NCBI RefSeq assembly: GCF_006175945.1
Contig: NZ_VAJL01000001.1
Location: forward strand, 434,001-498,000
Source: Chryseobacterium mulctrae
Lineage (GTDB): Bacteria; Bacteroidota; Bacteroidia; Flavobacteriales; Weeksellaceae
Direction of reading: 5' to 3'
DNA: 64,000 nt
Notes under the pieces: generated by a model
Seen by the model: only the letters and a program-made list of their open reading frames with translations
Told to the model about the DNA's origin: nothing
Databases searched by the model: none
Made by a program: the position numbers and the translations under genes
In this document: positions 45,561 through 54,760 of the stretch, one piece after another
Layout of the letters: the number at the start of each line of letters is the position of its first letter
Position numbering within the stretch: position 1 is the stretch's first letter

Positions 45561-48035
45561 CATTTCCTGATTAATCCAGTCAATATTTTCCTCTTTTTTT
45601 AAAAAATAATTCCACCAATCCATTACCTTATTATTAAGGTCTTTGATTTCCTCAGAATCATCCTTTAAAGAGTGCTCCTGCTTGTCATACAGTAAAGCCA
45701 CAGCCTTCTTATCATTTCGCAGCAATCCCATAAAGAAACTCATAGGCTGATCCAAAGGAGTATTAGTATCTTTTTTTCCTGCCCATATCAAGACCGGTGC
45801 ACTCACATTTTCCACATAATTGATTGGATTATTACGAAAATACACGTCTTTATTATCAGAGTATGGTTCTCCCATCTCAAACTGACCGTTTTCAAACCGC
45901 ATATAATTGGCAACATTAAAAAGATCGCTGAACGAAAAATAAAAGTGAGGAATATCACCTAATGATCCACCTGTAACGTATGCTGCAAAGCGTTTGGAAT
46001 GAGTAGAGATGAAATTGGTTTCGTATCCTCCTAAAGAATGACCAATCAATCCCAACCGAGATGCATCAATATTCGGATGATTTACAATTACATCCAAACC
46101 GCTGTTCACGCAATCCAAAGCGGAAAGACCTGTTCCTCTCTTATCGAATAGTATATCCGGTTGGAAAACAAAATAACCATTCTCTATAAGCGTACGTTTG
46201 TTAAAGCCAGTATTACCCCAGTCAGGGTAAAGGTACTTGTCTGCACTGCCGGAAAGTAAACTGTAGACCTGAACCACCACGGGATATTTTTTCGAGGAAT
46301 CAAAATCTACAGGATAGGTAAGAACTCCTTTTAAAGCGGTCCCCACACTGTTTTTATAGGACAGAATATCCTGTTTCATAAACTTTGATTTCTGATCATG
46401 CAAATTTGAATGGTATAATAATTTCTTTTCGGCATCACCTTTTTCAGTTAAATACAAACTGGCGGCTACATTAAAATTTTCCTCTACAGTAAATATTATG
46501 TTTTTCTTTTTGTCGTATTTAAAGTCTTTTATTTTGTTGGGAGTATAAGGAATTAGATTTCGTATCTCTCCGTTCAAAAATGTAAAATAGCCGTTATCAT
46601 TATAATCTGTTCTTTTTACATTTAATACTAGAGGTTTCTTTGCATCGGCACTTCTTTCGACAAATTTAAAATTACTTATATGATGGATCAGGTTTCCGAG
46701 TAAGTTATGAAAGGTCACTTTTGAATTGTTTGCAACAATAATTTTTTTTGAGCTACCTTTTATCAGATCATATCTGAACAAACCATCTGCACATTCAAAT
46801 AAGGCTGTCTGATCAGACATCATTACTGGATTGGTAAGCTTTTCGGTAGTCACAATATCTTTTATCTTGTTGAGAAAATGGTCATATAAGATCCACATTT
46901 TTTTATCAATACGGTACGCAAGTGTAAATCTGCGATTCTCACTCATGACCAATTCTTCGACATTTTCAAAGATACGTTCAGCCTTATCGGTATAAGTATC
47001 ATATCTGAATACATTAAAACTGCGATAGCCAGTATAATTGAATTCTTCGTCTGTATGATATGCCCAAAGATAGTGGGCATCATTCATCCCGATAAAATCA
47101 GAAAAATGACCTGTCGGTATTTCTATGATCTCATCTTTTGAAATGTTCCAGTGTAGGTACCGATGATGCTTTGTTCCGTCTTTTTTGTCCCGCAGGCGTT
47201 TATCTCCACTATACCATACCTCTACCATTTTATCTTTCTGTGGTTGCTGGATATGCTGAAAATCAATCAGGAAAGTATCGGAATCATGAATCTCAGATAT
47301 TTTAACGGATTCAAATCCACTAGAACTGATTTCCTTATTCTTATATAAATAATTATCTGATGTTCTGATTAAAAAAACACTTAATTCTAAATCATCTGCT
47401 TTCTGATATTCTTCTGTCAATGAAATGAAATTTTTTGATGGCAGGTACTTTATTGATTTAATACCATTGCTCGTTGTATGTATCGTTTTTACAGTTTTAC
47501 CATTCCATACAGCAATTTCAGAGGTGCTACCATTTTTATAAACCAGATATACTCTGCCGTCCCCATCCGAAATAAAATCCTGCACTCCTTTTGAAGAATG
47601 CAGAAGTTTCCCTTTATAGTCATAGATATTGATATTCTTAGCATGATCAAGGAGAACCACCTGTTTTGACACTGACAGAATTTCTCCACTAATTATTTGA
47701 TCAAACTTCTTTCTCTTTTTTGACGGCAGATCGATCAGTTCTGCTGTACCATTACCTACGGCAAATGCGAGATTGTTATTCAGGAATGCAACTTTATTTT
47801 TTTTTAGCAAAGTATCTAAAATTATGTTCTCTGATTTTGTATCAAAAATCAAAATTGTATCTGAATTCTTCCTGTAATATTTCGTTACTAAGGCAAACCG
47901 TTGATCATCCGTTACCTGCAAGCCACCTATTGCTGTTGAAAAACGAGACATCCATTGATCCATTTCGGCATCAGTTTTCTGTGCTTTAATCAGGATACCT
48001 GAGCAAAGCCATAATAAAAGACAAACGGTTTTCAT
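45543..48035 (-). CDS. S9-family (prolyl-oligopeptidase-like) secreted peptidase
   Basis: The 830-residue protein has a signal peptide (TVCLLLWLCSGILIKAQ), a beta-propeller-like N-terminal part of about 560 residues and a C-terminal alpha/beta hydrolase peptidase. The triad is Ser664 in GLIGHSLGGYE, Asp near 754 in WAGKKDTNTP and His near 787 in KQEHSLKD. It should cleave peptides in the periplasm or on the surface. The start MKTVCLL overlaps the SusD stop (TAATG), which indicates coupled translation. With SusC/SusD it forms a peptide import and degradation set rather than a glycan locus; no glycoside hydrolase is nearby. Confidence 0.92.
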   Translation of the reverse strand: MKTVCLLLWLCSGILIKAQKTDAEMDQWMSRFSTAIGGLQVTDDQRFALVTKYYRKNSDTILIFDTKSENIILDTLLKKNKVAFLNNNLAFAVGNGTAELIDLPSKKRKKFDQIISGEILSVSKQVVLLDHAKNINIYDYKGKLLHSSKGVQDFISDGDGRVYLVYKNGSTSEIAVWNGKTVKTIHTTSNGIKSIKYLPSKNFISLTEEYQKADDLELSVFLIRTSDNYLYKNKEISSSGFESVKISEIHDSDTFLIDFQHIQQPQKDKMVEVWYSGDKRLRDKKDGTKHHRYLHWNISKDEIIEIPTGHFSDFIGMNDAHYLWAYHTDEEFNYTGYRSFNVFRYDTYTDKAERIFENVEELVMSENRRFTLAYRIDKKMWILYDHFLNKIKDIVTTEKLTNPVMMSDQTALFECADGLFRYDLIKGSSKKIIVANNSKVTFHNLLGNLIHHISNFKFVERSADAKKPLVLNVKRTDYNDNGYFTFLNGEIRNLIPYTPNKIKDFKYDKKKNIIFTVEENFNVAASLYLTEKGDAEKKLLYHSNLHDQKSKFMKQDILSYKNSVGTALKGVLTYPVDFDSSKKYPVVVQVYSLLSGSADKYLYPDWGNTGFNKRTLIENGYFVFQPDILFDKRGTGLSALDCVNSGLDVIVNHPNIDASRLGLIGHSLGGYETNFISTHSKRFAAYVTGGSLGDIPHFYFSFSDLFNVANYMRFENGQFEMGEPYSDNKDVYFRNNPINYVENVSAPVLIWAGKKDTNTPLDQPMSFFMGLLRNDKKAVALLYDKQEHSLKDDSEEIKDLNNKVMDWWNYFLKKEENIDWINQEMKRDAQ

Positions 48036-49411
48036 TAGTATCCTGAATTTTGAGGGTTCATATTGGGGTTCATTAACAGTTCCTTCTGCGGCAGAGGCCA
48101 AACTTTATGAAAATCCTTCCAATTTGTCTTAGTCGTTTGTAAGGTATTCAACTGCCCTGCTCTTTTCAGATCTATAAAGCGGTGACCCATTTCCGTAAAA
48201 AACTCTTTTCTATTTTCTTTCAGAATTTCATCCAAAAGAGTGTTCTGTGAAACTGAACTTGCCAAAAGGGGTTCAGCTGCCCTCTGTCTTATAGGATTGA
48301 TGTAAGGAAGCGCTTCCGCAGTCTTATTTTGTTTAGCCAAAGATTCAGCTAAAAGAAGATAAGCCTCTTCCAGTCGGAAAACGATAGAGTTTTCCATTGT
48401 ATTAGCAGATCTTGCTTTATATTTTTCTGCACGGTACCAGGTCGTTCCTGCTACGGTAACAGCCGCCATCCAATGCTGTTTACGGAGATCACCGGTCTGG
48501 AATGAACTGACAAGAGCCGGAGACAGGGACATAGAATAAGGTGCTACATTGGCGAAATAATAGAGGGTAGCTTCTCTGACAGGATCACCACTGTTCTTTG
48601 GTTTAAGTTGCCAGATAATATGCGTTCCTGATTTTAGAAAAACTTTTGTAATATCATTCTGAAATTGGTACAGAGGACTTTGAATGACGGCTTTTAAAGT
48701 ACTTTCAGCTTCAGCATATTTTGATCTTTGCATCTGAACTTTTGCCAGCATCAGTTGAGCCGTTTTTTTGTTAATAAAAATCCTTTCTGCAGAACGGTAT
48801 TGATCCGGTAATAGTTCTACTGCCTCTGTAAGATCTGATTCAATGCGCTGTAAAACCTCCTCAGAATTTGTCTTGGTAATGGATTGATTGATCTGATAAT
48901 TAGTTGTAACTGGATACGGGATATCACCATAGATTTGCTGCAGATAAAAAAAGAGCAAAGAACGAATGGTCAAAGCTTCCCCTGTCATTCTGTTTTTTTC
49001 AGCAGCTGATATAGAACTTGAGCTATTCAGTCCTTCAATTATTGAATTGCTGACATATATTTTCTGATAGGCTGCAGACCATACTGAACTTACAAATTGA
49101 TTGGTGTCTATCAAAGTATTATTGGAAATCTCGGGAAGCCCGTTGGTAGCGTTGACTGCGTAGTACGTCAAATCATCGGTGTAAAGACTCAGTATTCTGC
49201 CACTCTGATCTCCTGCAATCGGCGAAGCTTCCCAAAGTCCGGCGTATAAACCCGAAAGTACCGAATTAGCAGTTTGGGCATCCTGAAACACTGTTTCAGA
49301 CAGCATCTGATTTTCCGGAAGATCTACTTCCAGCATTTTTTCGCACGATATCAGTGTAGTCAGAATACAAAGCACTGCTATTGCTGTTATTTTATTAATA
49401 TTTGTTGCCAT
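48035..49411 (-). CDS. SusD/RagB-family outer-membrane lipoprotein
   Basis: The 458-residue protein is a substrate-capturing lid for a TonB-dependent SusC channel. It has the lipobox ILTTLISC at about residue 23, TPR-like helices (GLYAGLWEA region, GEALTIRSLLFFYLQQIYGDIP) and the conserved C-terminal NRKEFFTEMGHRFIDLKR. It is translated before the S9 peptidase (TAATG overlap) and after the SusC gene, so it is the middle gene of a three-gene operon. The presence of a peptidase suggests peptide ligands. Confidence 0.94.
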   Translation of the reverse strand: MATNINKITAIAVLCILTTLISCEKMLEVDLPENQMLSETVFQDAQTANSVLSGLYAGLWEASPIAGDQSGRILSLYTDDLTYYAVNATNGLPEISNNTLIDTNQFVSSVWSAAYQKIYVSNSIIEGLNSSSSISAAEKNRMTGEALTIRSLLFFYLQQIYGDIPYPVTTNYQINQSITKTNSEEVLQRIESDLTEAVELLPDQYRSAERIFINKKTAQLMLAKVQMQRSKYAEAESTLKAVIQSPLYQFQNDITKVFLKSGTHIIWQLKPKNSGDPVREATLYYFANVAPYSMSLSPALVSSFQTGDLRKQHWMAAVTVAGTTWYRAEKYKARSANTMENSIVFRLEEAYLLLAESLAKQNKTAEALPYINPIRQRAAEPLLASSVSQNTLLDEILKENRKEFFTEMGHRFIDLKRAGQLNTLQTTKTNWKDFHKVWPLPQKELLMNPNMNPQNSGY

Positions 49412-49451
49412 TTTCTTTTTGTTTTAATAATTCAAAATCAAAATCATTTAA

Positions 49452-52445
49452 TTAAAGGGTCAGCTGTACTCCCAATGAGTAAGTCCGTAAAGGGGGTAAG
49501 AAACCTACAGATGTAAATTCAGGATCAATTCCGAAATATTTCGTCCATGTCAGAAGATTCTGTCCCTGAAAGTAGACTTTAGCTTCCCGAAATACTGATG
49601 AGCGCATCGGAATGGTATAATTGATCTGAACATTTTTCAAGCGTATAAACGATCCGTCAGACACACTGGCTGTACTGGTCTGAAAAAGACTGTTAGAAGA
49701 TGAATTCACAGATCGGTACGGCATATAAAGTCCGTTTGGATTTTGAGGAGACCAGACATTGAGCGCTTCCACCGGAAGATTGGTCATAATGCCCGGTGAG
49801 GTTATAATTGAGTTGTAATTTCGGCTCTGTTGTTTTACAAACTGTAAAAGGAAAGATAAGTTCCAGTTTTTGTATCTCAGCTCATTGCTTAATCCTCCAA
49901 AAAACCGTTGCCCTATATTTTCCACAATCTGGCGGTCGTCCGGTGATGAGATTCTTCCGTCACCGTTGAAATCCGTAAAGCTGTATAATCCGGTAGCGGG
50001 ATTTACGCCCGTTAACTGATACAGTTTAATGATTGAAATGGGTTCTCCAACAATATAGTTGTTCGCATAGGTAGAACCTTCAAGACCCGGAAATGAAATC
50101 AGTTTGTTCTGAGGAAATGTTATATTAAAAGAACTGTTCCATGAGAAGTTTTCAGATTTCAGAACATCTGCTCTCAATTCAAATTCAAAGCCTGTATTCT
50201 TAATAACTGCATCCAAGTTCGCTAAAACCGAACTGAACCCTGTTACTGCTGGAAGCTGGTAGCCTACCAACTGATTTCCGGAGCGGTTTCTGTAATATGC
50301 TGCCGTCATGTTCAGTCTGTTTTTGAACAATCCCAGTTCAAGAGCCGCCTCCATTTTCACTGTTCTTTCCCAACTGAAATCAGGATTGAATAATTTGGTT
50401 GGGCTGAGTCCTGATGTCCCATTATAAATCAGCGTTGATGTTGCGAATGTATTCAGATACTGATAATCTCCGATATTATCACTACCTGAGGAACCAAAAC
50501 TTCCTCGCAGTTTTCCGAAACTCAACCATGAACTATCTTTCAGGAAATTCTCTTCCGAAAACAGCCATGCTGCTCCTACCGCACCGAAATTGGCAAACTT
50601 GTTATTGCTTCCGAATCTGCTGCTTCCATCCCGTCTACCGGTAATGTTGACAATATATTTTTTATCAAACTGATAATTAACCCTTCCGAAAAATGCTGCA
50701 TATCGGTATTCTGTGGTGATATGATCCAGAATGACCTTGGTCTGTGCCGCTCCGATATTATTAATAAAGGCATTGCTTTCATAACCGGTTCCCTGAATAG
50801 CACCTGATCCGTTGGTATCTCTCTGATAAGTTCCTCCCACCAAAATATCCAGCTGATGTTTTCCTTTTTTAAACAGCCAGGTGATCTGTGGTTCGACGAC
50901 CATAGAAAAACGGTTCATATTACTTTTGGAAGACTGTGAATTAAGTGAAGTTGCTCCGGTGGAAGGATTAAAAGCTGTACTTGGGCGTAAAGACCATTCT
51001 TCAAGGGTATTATAGTTAAATCCTCCGTTAACCTTAATTCTGAAATTCTCAAATGCTTCATATTCTGCACTCATATTATTCATGAACTGAAGATTATCGT
51101 TGGAATATGAATTCTCATAAGCGGCAACAGGATTGGTAAACGTATTATTTTCCCAATTCAGATTTCCGTTAGCATCATATAAAGCGGGTGCATTAGGAGA
51201 AAGACTGTACGCATTCCTTGTGATATCAGAATTGATCAGATTATTATCTAATGATGAAAATAAACTGGATGAGTTAAAACTGAATTTCCTGTCCTGAGAG
51301 CGGTGGCTGATATTTCCGGAAATCGTATTCGTTCTATACCTGAAATCCTGCCCGAATACCATGGTCTGTTCCATATGTCCCAGACTTACCAGAAAACTGG
51401 TGGTTTCACTTCCTCCGCTTAATGAAAGCTGTGTGTTGGACAAAGTGGCAAAATTCCCGATCAGTTCTTTTCTCCAGTCCGTGTAACGGTTGCTGTCCCA
51501 AACACCGTTCACATCGTAGGCATTGACAGGATACAAAGAAATATTGTCATTGGCAAAAGCTTGTTTTCTCATGGCAATATACTGTTCTGTGTTCATCATC
51601 TTAAGGTTAGATAAAGTCTGACTCAGAGCATAAGAAGAATTCAGGGAAAGTTTAACATTTCCTCTCTTTCCTCTTTTGGTGGTAATGAGTACTACTCCAT
51701 TTGCTCCCCGCGAACCGTAGATGGCAGTGGCATCGGCATCCTTGAGAATTTCAAAACTTTCAATATCGTTGGGGCTGATTGCATTTAAAGGATTGATATC
51801 GGCATTCGGTAAAATTCCGGCTCCGTATCTTGAAGTAACGCTCCCTCCGATAGGAACACCATCCACTATATACAGGGGTTGGTTTCCGTCGGTATCCGAA
51901 TTCAAACGGGTGCGGAGACTGTTTCGCCCACGAATCTGAATATCAAAACCTGCTCCGGGAGTTCCTGAGTTTTGGGTAATGCTTACTCCTGCCATTCTAC
52001 CCTGCGCACTGGCAAGTACATTGGTCACGGGTTGATTTTCTATGTCTTTTGCTGAAACTTTGGCGATGCTACCGGTTCTTTCTTTGTCTTTGACCTTGTA
52101 GTAGCCAGCGTTGAGAATAACTTCTTCGATTCCCTTTACTTTTTGTTCTAAGCTGATATTGACGACGGTCTGATTGGTGGCTGTGATTCGTTCTTCAGCA
52201 TAATCAGGATGTCTGAACAATAGGATGGGATTTTCTGCCGTCACCTCCAATAGGTAGGTTCCGTTTTCGCTGGTGGTCGTTACCTGATCACTTCCTTCTT
52301 GGGAGATGATCACTCTTGAAAGGGGTTTATTGGATGCGGTAACGGTACCGGAAATGGTGCGTGTTTGGGCTTTTATGTTGGTGCTGACTGCGGTCAGCAT
52401 AAGGCCAAAGAAAATACCTCCTATCTTGTAATAGGAATTTTTCAT
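49452..52445 (-). CDS. SusC/RagA-family TonB-linked outer-membrane protein
   Basis: The 997-residue protein has a signal peptide (GLMLTAVSTNIKAQT), a carboxypeptidase-regulatory-like domain (residues 30-105), a plug with the SusC hallmark QGRMAGVSITQNSGTPGAG and LYIVDGVPIGG, and a long beta-barrel ending SLGVQLTL. It transports nutrients across the outer membrane with the SusD lid. It is the first gene of the susC-susD-S9 operon, 40 bases before susD. A second feature is the AraC-type regulator further away, but a direct regulator is not adjacent. It looks full length and intact. Confidence 0.95.
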   Translation of the reverse strand: MKNSYYKIGGIFFGLMLTAVSTNIKAQTRTISGTVTASNKPLSRVIISQEGSDQVTTTSENGTYLLEVTAENPILLFRHPDYAEERITATNQTVVNISLEQKVKGIEEVILNAGYYKVKDKERTGSIAKVSAKDIENQPVTNVLASAQGRMAGVSITQNSGTPGAGFDIQIRGRNSLRTRLNSDTDGNQPLYIVDGVPIGGSVTSRYGAGILPNADINPLNAISPNDIESFEILKDADATAIYGSRGANGVVLITTKRGKRGNVKLSLNSSYALSQTLSNLKMMNTEQYIAMRKQAFANDNISLYPVNAYDVNGVWDSNRYTDWRKELIGNFATLSNTQLSLSGGSETTSFLVSLGHMEQTMVFGQDFRYRTNTISGNISHRSQDRKFSFNSSSLFSSLDNNLINSDITRNAYSLSPNAPALYDANGNLNWENNTFTNPVAAYENSYSNDNLQFMNNMSAEYEAFENFRIKVNGGFNYNTLEEWSLRPSTAFNPSTGATSLNSQSSKSNMNRFSMVVEPQITWLFKKGKHQLDILVGGTYQRDTNGSGAIQGTGYESNAFINNIGAAQTKVILDHITTEYRYAAFFGRVNYQFDKKYIVNITGRRDGSSRFGSNNKFANFGAVGAAWLFSEENFLKDSSWLSFGKLRGSFGSSGSDNIGDYQYLNTFATSTLIYNGTSGLSPTKLFNPDFSWERTVKMEAALELGLFKNRLNMTAAYYRNRSGNQLVGYQLPAVTGFSSVLANLDAVIKNTGFEFELRADVLKSENFSWNSSFNITFPQNKLISFPGLEGSTYANNYIVGEPISIIKLYQLTGVNPATGLYSFTDFNGDGRISSPDDRQIVENIGQRFFGGLSNELRYKNWNLSFLLQFVKQQSRNYNSIITSPGIMTNLPVEALNVWSPQNPNGLYMPYRSVNSSSNSLFQTSTASVSDGSFIRLKNVQINYTIPMRSSVFREAKVYFQGQNLLTWTKYFGIDPEFTSVGFLPPLRTYSLGVQLTL

Positions 52446-53081
52446 AGATTTGTAAAAGGTTTTTAATCGTTAAATTAATTACTGACTTGCTCTTTCCCTA
52501 TGTCGTCAAACTGTATGGGAAGGGGCTTTTTTGTTTTTTTATTTTTTGTAATTAATGTGATGGATTCATCGATGGATAAAACTTTCCTAGTGCCCTTTGG
52601 TATGAAAAAGGACTGGTGAGGTTCTGTAAGCAGTGACCGCAAGGCACCGGAAAGAATTTAATATGAATGAAATCTGTGTCCCGTGTGAGCTATTTAAAGC
52701 CGCAATAGGTTGTACCCTCCTATTGTATCGTGTAGTCTGATACTGTATTTTAGGAAGCGGGCTTAGATTTTAATGTAGAGGTAAGGCGAACAGCATTGAC
52801 AAAAGACGGCGTGGAACTCTACATTATCCGTATTAGGGGTACTGGTATACCTTTGCACAAGATAAGAGAGCCCACGCCTAGGTCGTGAGCTTTCTGCTTA
52901 TCGTCTTGTGCATTCTAAAATTACCAGTTTTCTAATACAAGATTCTAAGCAATAGCTTCTAATATTCTTTGAAGTATCGCAAAGTTACAATTCAGTAACT
53001 TATTTTACAAATATAATAAAAAATTAAATACAACACATATATGTGTTTATGAAAAATTAAAGAAATCCTAAAATTTACTAA
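52446..53081. other. Intergenic region with a long palindromic hairpin
   Basis: No gene is supported. It holds the susC leader and, at 52855-52911, a long imperfect palindrome: GCACAAGATAAG at the left and CTTATCGTCTTGTGC at the right, with CCACG/CGTG and CCTAGG inside. A plus-strand hairpin followed by a T run is seen near 52496-52530. Confidence 0.55.
53033..53046. promoter_or_regulatory. Perfect palindrome upstream of an XRE gene
   Basis: ACACATATATGTGT is a 14-base perfect palindrome ending 36 bases before the ATG of the XRE-type gene, a suitable operator for autoregulation. Confidence 0.5.
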
Positions 53082-53390
53082 ATGTATATATGGGAAGTAG
53101 AGGAATTAAAATTTCAACTTGGAAAAATATTTCAATTTCATAGATTGAAAGGTAAACTTTCGCAATTACAACTTGGCAATGAGATTAATCTTTCAAGTAA
53201 TCAAGTTGGTAGAATTGAAAGAGCAGAAACTAATCCAACAATAGAAAGTATCGTCAAATTTTGTAATTTTTTCAAAATTGACATATTGATTTTATTTACT
53301 AAGTTGACTGACATTGAATATGAAAAACTTCAAATTGAAATTAAAGAATTACAAAAAGAATTTAAAAATCATAATAGAAGAAAATCCTAA
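53082..53390 (+). CDS. XRE-family helix-turn-helix protein
   Basis: The 102-residue protein has an XRE-type HTH at about residues 10-70: LGKIFQFHRLKGKLSQLQLG, then SSNQVGRIERAETNPTIESI, followed by FCNFFKIDILILF and a charged C-terminal coiled segment (EYEKLQIEIKELQKEF). It is likely a DNA-binding repressor of a mobile or defence locus. A terminator follows directly, so it is a single-gene transcript. No cognate toxin or restriction gene is adjacent on this transcript. Confidence 0.85.
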   Translation: MYIWEVEELKFQLGKIFQFHRLKGKLSQLQLGNEINLSSNQVGRIERAETNPTIESIVKFCNFFKIDILILFTKLTDIEYEKLQIEIKELQKEFKNHNRRKS

Positions 53391-53416
53391 CTCTTTTCAG
53401 TTAGGATTTTTATTTT
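53381..53416 (+). terminator. Terminator of the XRE gene
   Basis: AATCCTAACT, loop CTTTTC, AGTTAGGATT, then TTTATTTT. Confidence 0.85.
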
Positions 53417-53612
53417 ACTTTTCAATTTCCTTTTAGTAAGGGTCAGAGCATTGTTGGAGAAATTCTTCTGTTTCATTTAAATGTTTCTTTTTCTGTTGCA
53501 ATTCTGTTTCTTCTTGTTTTATATTCTTTTCAGAATTACTGAGTCTTGGATTGATTTACTAAAGGAATATGGATAATGTGATGATTAATAATAGAAAATA
53601 CAAATTTTGCCA

Positions 53613-53675
53613 TGCTAACTATAGTATGTTGCAAGTAAATAATAACAAATCTATATTAGCATATTATAGTTAGCA
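53613..53675. promoter_or_regulatory. C-box-like paired operator of the R-M control gene
   Basis: TGCTAACTATA (53613-53623) is inverted as TATAGTTAGCA (53665-53675). Each half-site has a small palindromic core such as ACTATAGT. The right half ends 4 bases before the ATG of the C-protein gene. Controller proteins of Type II R-M systems bind such paired boxes to activate and then repress their own operon. Confidence 0.7.
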
Positions 53676-53679
53676 ATTC

Positions 53680-53895
53680 ATGTCGAAAGAAATTTTAAAT
53701 TATTTTGGTGATAAAGTGAGAGAATACCGCTTGGAAAAAGGATATTCTCAAGAAGAATTAGCATTTAAAGCCAATGTACATCGAACTTATATTGGTATGA
53801 TTGAAAGAGGCGAAAAGAATATAACACTTCTAAATATTGAAAAAATAACTAACGCGTTAGAAGTAAAAATTAGTGAATTATTTAATGGATTATAA
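53680..53895 (+). CDS. C (controller) protein of a Type II R-M system
   Basis: The 71-residue XRE-type protein has the size and sequence pattern of R-M controller proteins: VREYRLEKGYSQEELAFKAN, then HRTYIGMIERGEKNITLLNI and a C-terminal LEVKISELF helix. It precedes and overlaps the restriction-enzyme gene, and the palindromic boxes lie just upstream. It should delay endonuclease expression until the host DNA is methylated. The very short gap between operator and ATG suggests a leaderless or nearly leaderless transcript. Confidence 0.88.
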   Translation: MSKEILNYFGDKVREYRLEKGYSQEELAFKANVHRTYIGMIERGEKNITLLNIEKITNALEVKISELFNGL

Positions 53896-54760
53896 TGAAA
53901 TTTTACAAATAGCAAGTAATCATCTGATATCATTAGAAAATAGAAGTATTCCAGTACTCGAAGTTGCTAAGCCTGATAATTTAGAATATGCTAATCATTT
54001 AGCTAAAGTAGTTTCCAAACTCTCTCCACTTGTGGGAAATATGATTGAATTCTATGTATGTTCAGAATTAAATAAACTGGATTGGAACAATCAAGGAGAA
54101 TGGATTAGACAAGATCCAGGATTTCCAGACACTATTTTTAAAGGGGATGTTTACCCTATTCCTGGAATAGAAATTAAGACATGGTTTCCACTTGCTACGG
54201 AAATAACAGCGCGGTTTAAAGATTCCATCAATTTTTTTGAGCATAACCAAACCAATGTAGCATTGGTTGCCTGGCTTCCAGAATTTATTATTTATGGAAA
54301 ACCTAAAATTTTAGGCGTTTGGATAGGAACTGCTCAAAGCTTAGCTTTGGCAAGAGACAAGCACTATCATAACCCACCAGATTATTTAGTTTTTGAACCC
54401 GAAGATACAACAAGCAGGACAGTAAATTTGCAACAAACAAATGTTAATGGATATAAATTTCAAGGTTTAAAAGAACTTTTAAAAGAAGCACAATTGATTG
54501 TCGATAGCTGGGATTATGAAAAGGGTAAATATTTTCATTCCTTAGAATATCAACAAAAAATTAAACAATTGTTAGGTACTTTCCCATACCGACTGGATAC
54601 CAATTTTGCTAAAATAGATAGAATCAAACATGTAGAATTAGAAGAATTTAAGGCTAAAATTCTTAAAACAAGTATTCATGGCCATACCATAAGAGAATGG
54701 TCTAAAATTCTTGATGATAAAACTACAAACATTACAGATTTGTTAGATGACATTTTGTAG
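53885..54760 (+). CDS. Type II restriction endonuclease (PD-(D/E)XK)
   Basis: The 291-residue protein has a PD-(D/E)XK nuclease core: Asp82 in GFPDTIF, then Glu96-Ile-Lys98 in PGIEIKTWF. It starts at ATG 53885, inside the last codons of the C gene, and GTG at 53873 is an alternative. The recognition site cannot be read. It overlaps the convergent methyltransferase gene by 18 bases at the 3' ends. The segment ALVAWLPEFIIYGKPKILGVWIG is typical of enzymes in this fold class, but I cannot place a named type. Confidence 0.85.
   Translation: MDYNEILQIASNHLISLENRSIPVLEVAKPDNLEYANHLAKVVSKLSPLVGNMIEFYVCSELNKLDWNNQGEWIRQDPGFPDTIFKGDVYPIPGIEIKTWFPLATEITARFKDSINFFEHNQTNVALVAWLPEFIIYGKPKILGVWIGTAQSLALARDKHYHNPPDYLVFEPEDTTSRTVNLQQTNVNGYKFQGLKELLKEAQLIVDSWDYEKGKYFHSLEYQQKIKQLLGTFPYRLDTNFAKIDRIKHVELEEFKAKILKTSIHGHTIREWSKILDDKTTNITDLLDDIL

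Noticed and set aside
45543..52445. Polysaccharide utilisation locus
   Set aside because: There is no glycoside hydrolase, lyase or sulfatase; the associated enzyme is a peptidase.
53434..53568. Minus-strand helical ORF fragment of about 44 codons
   Set aside because: It has no start, is short and could be a chance coil-like translation or an old MerR-type remnant.
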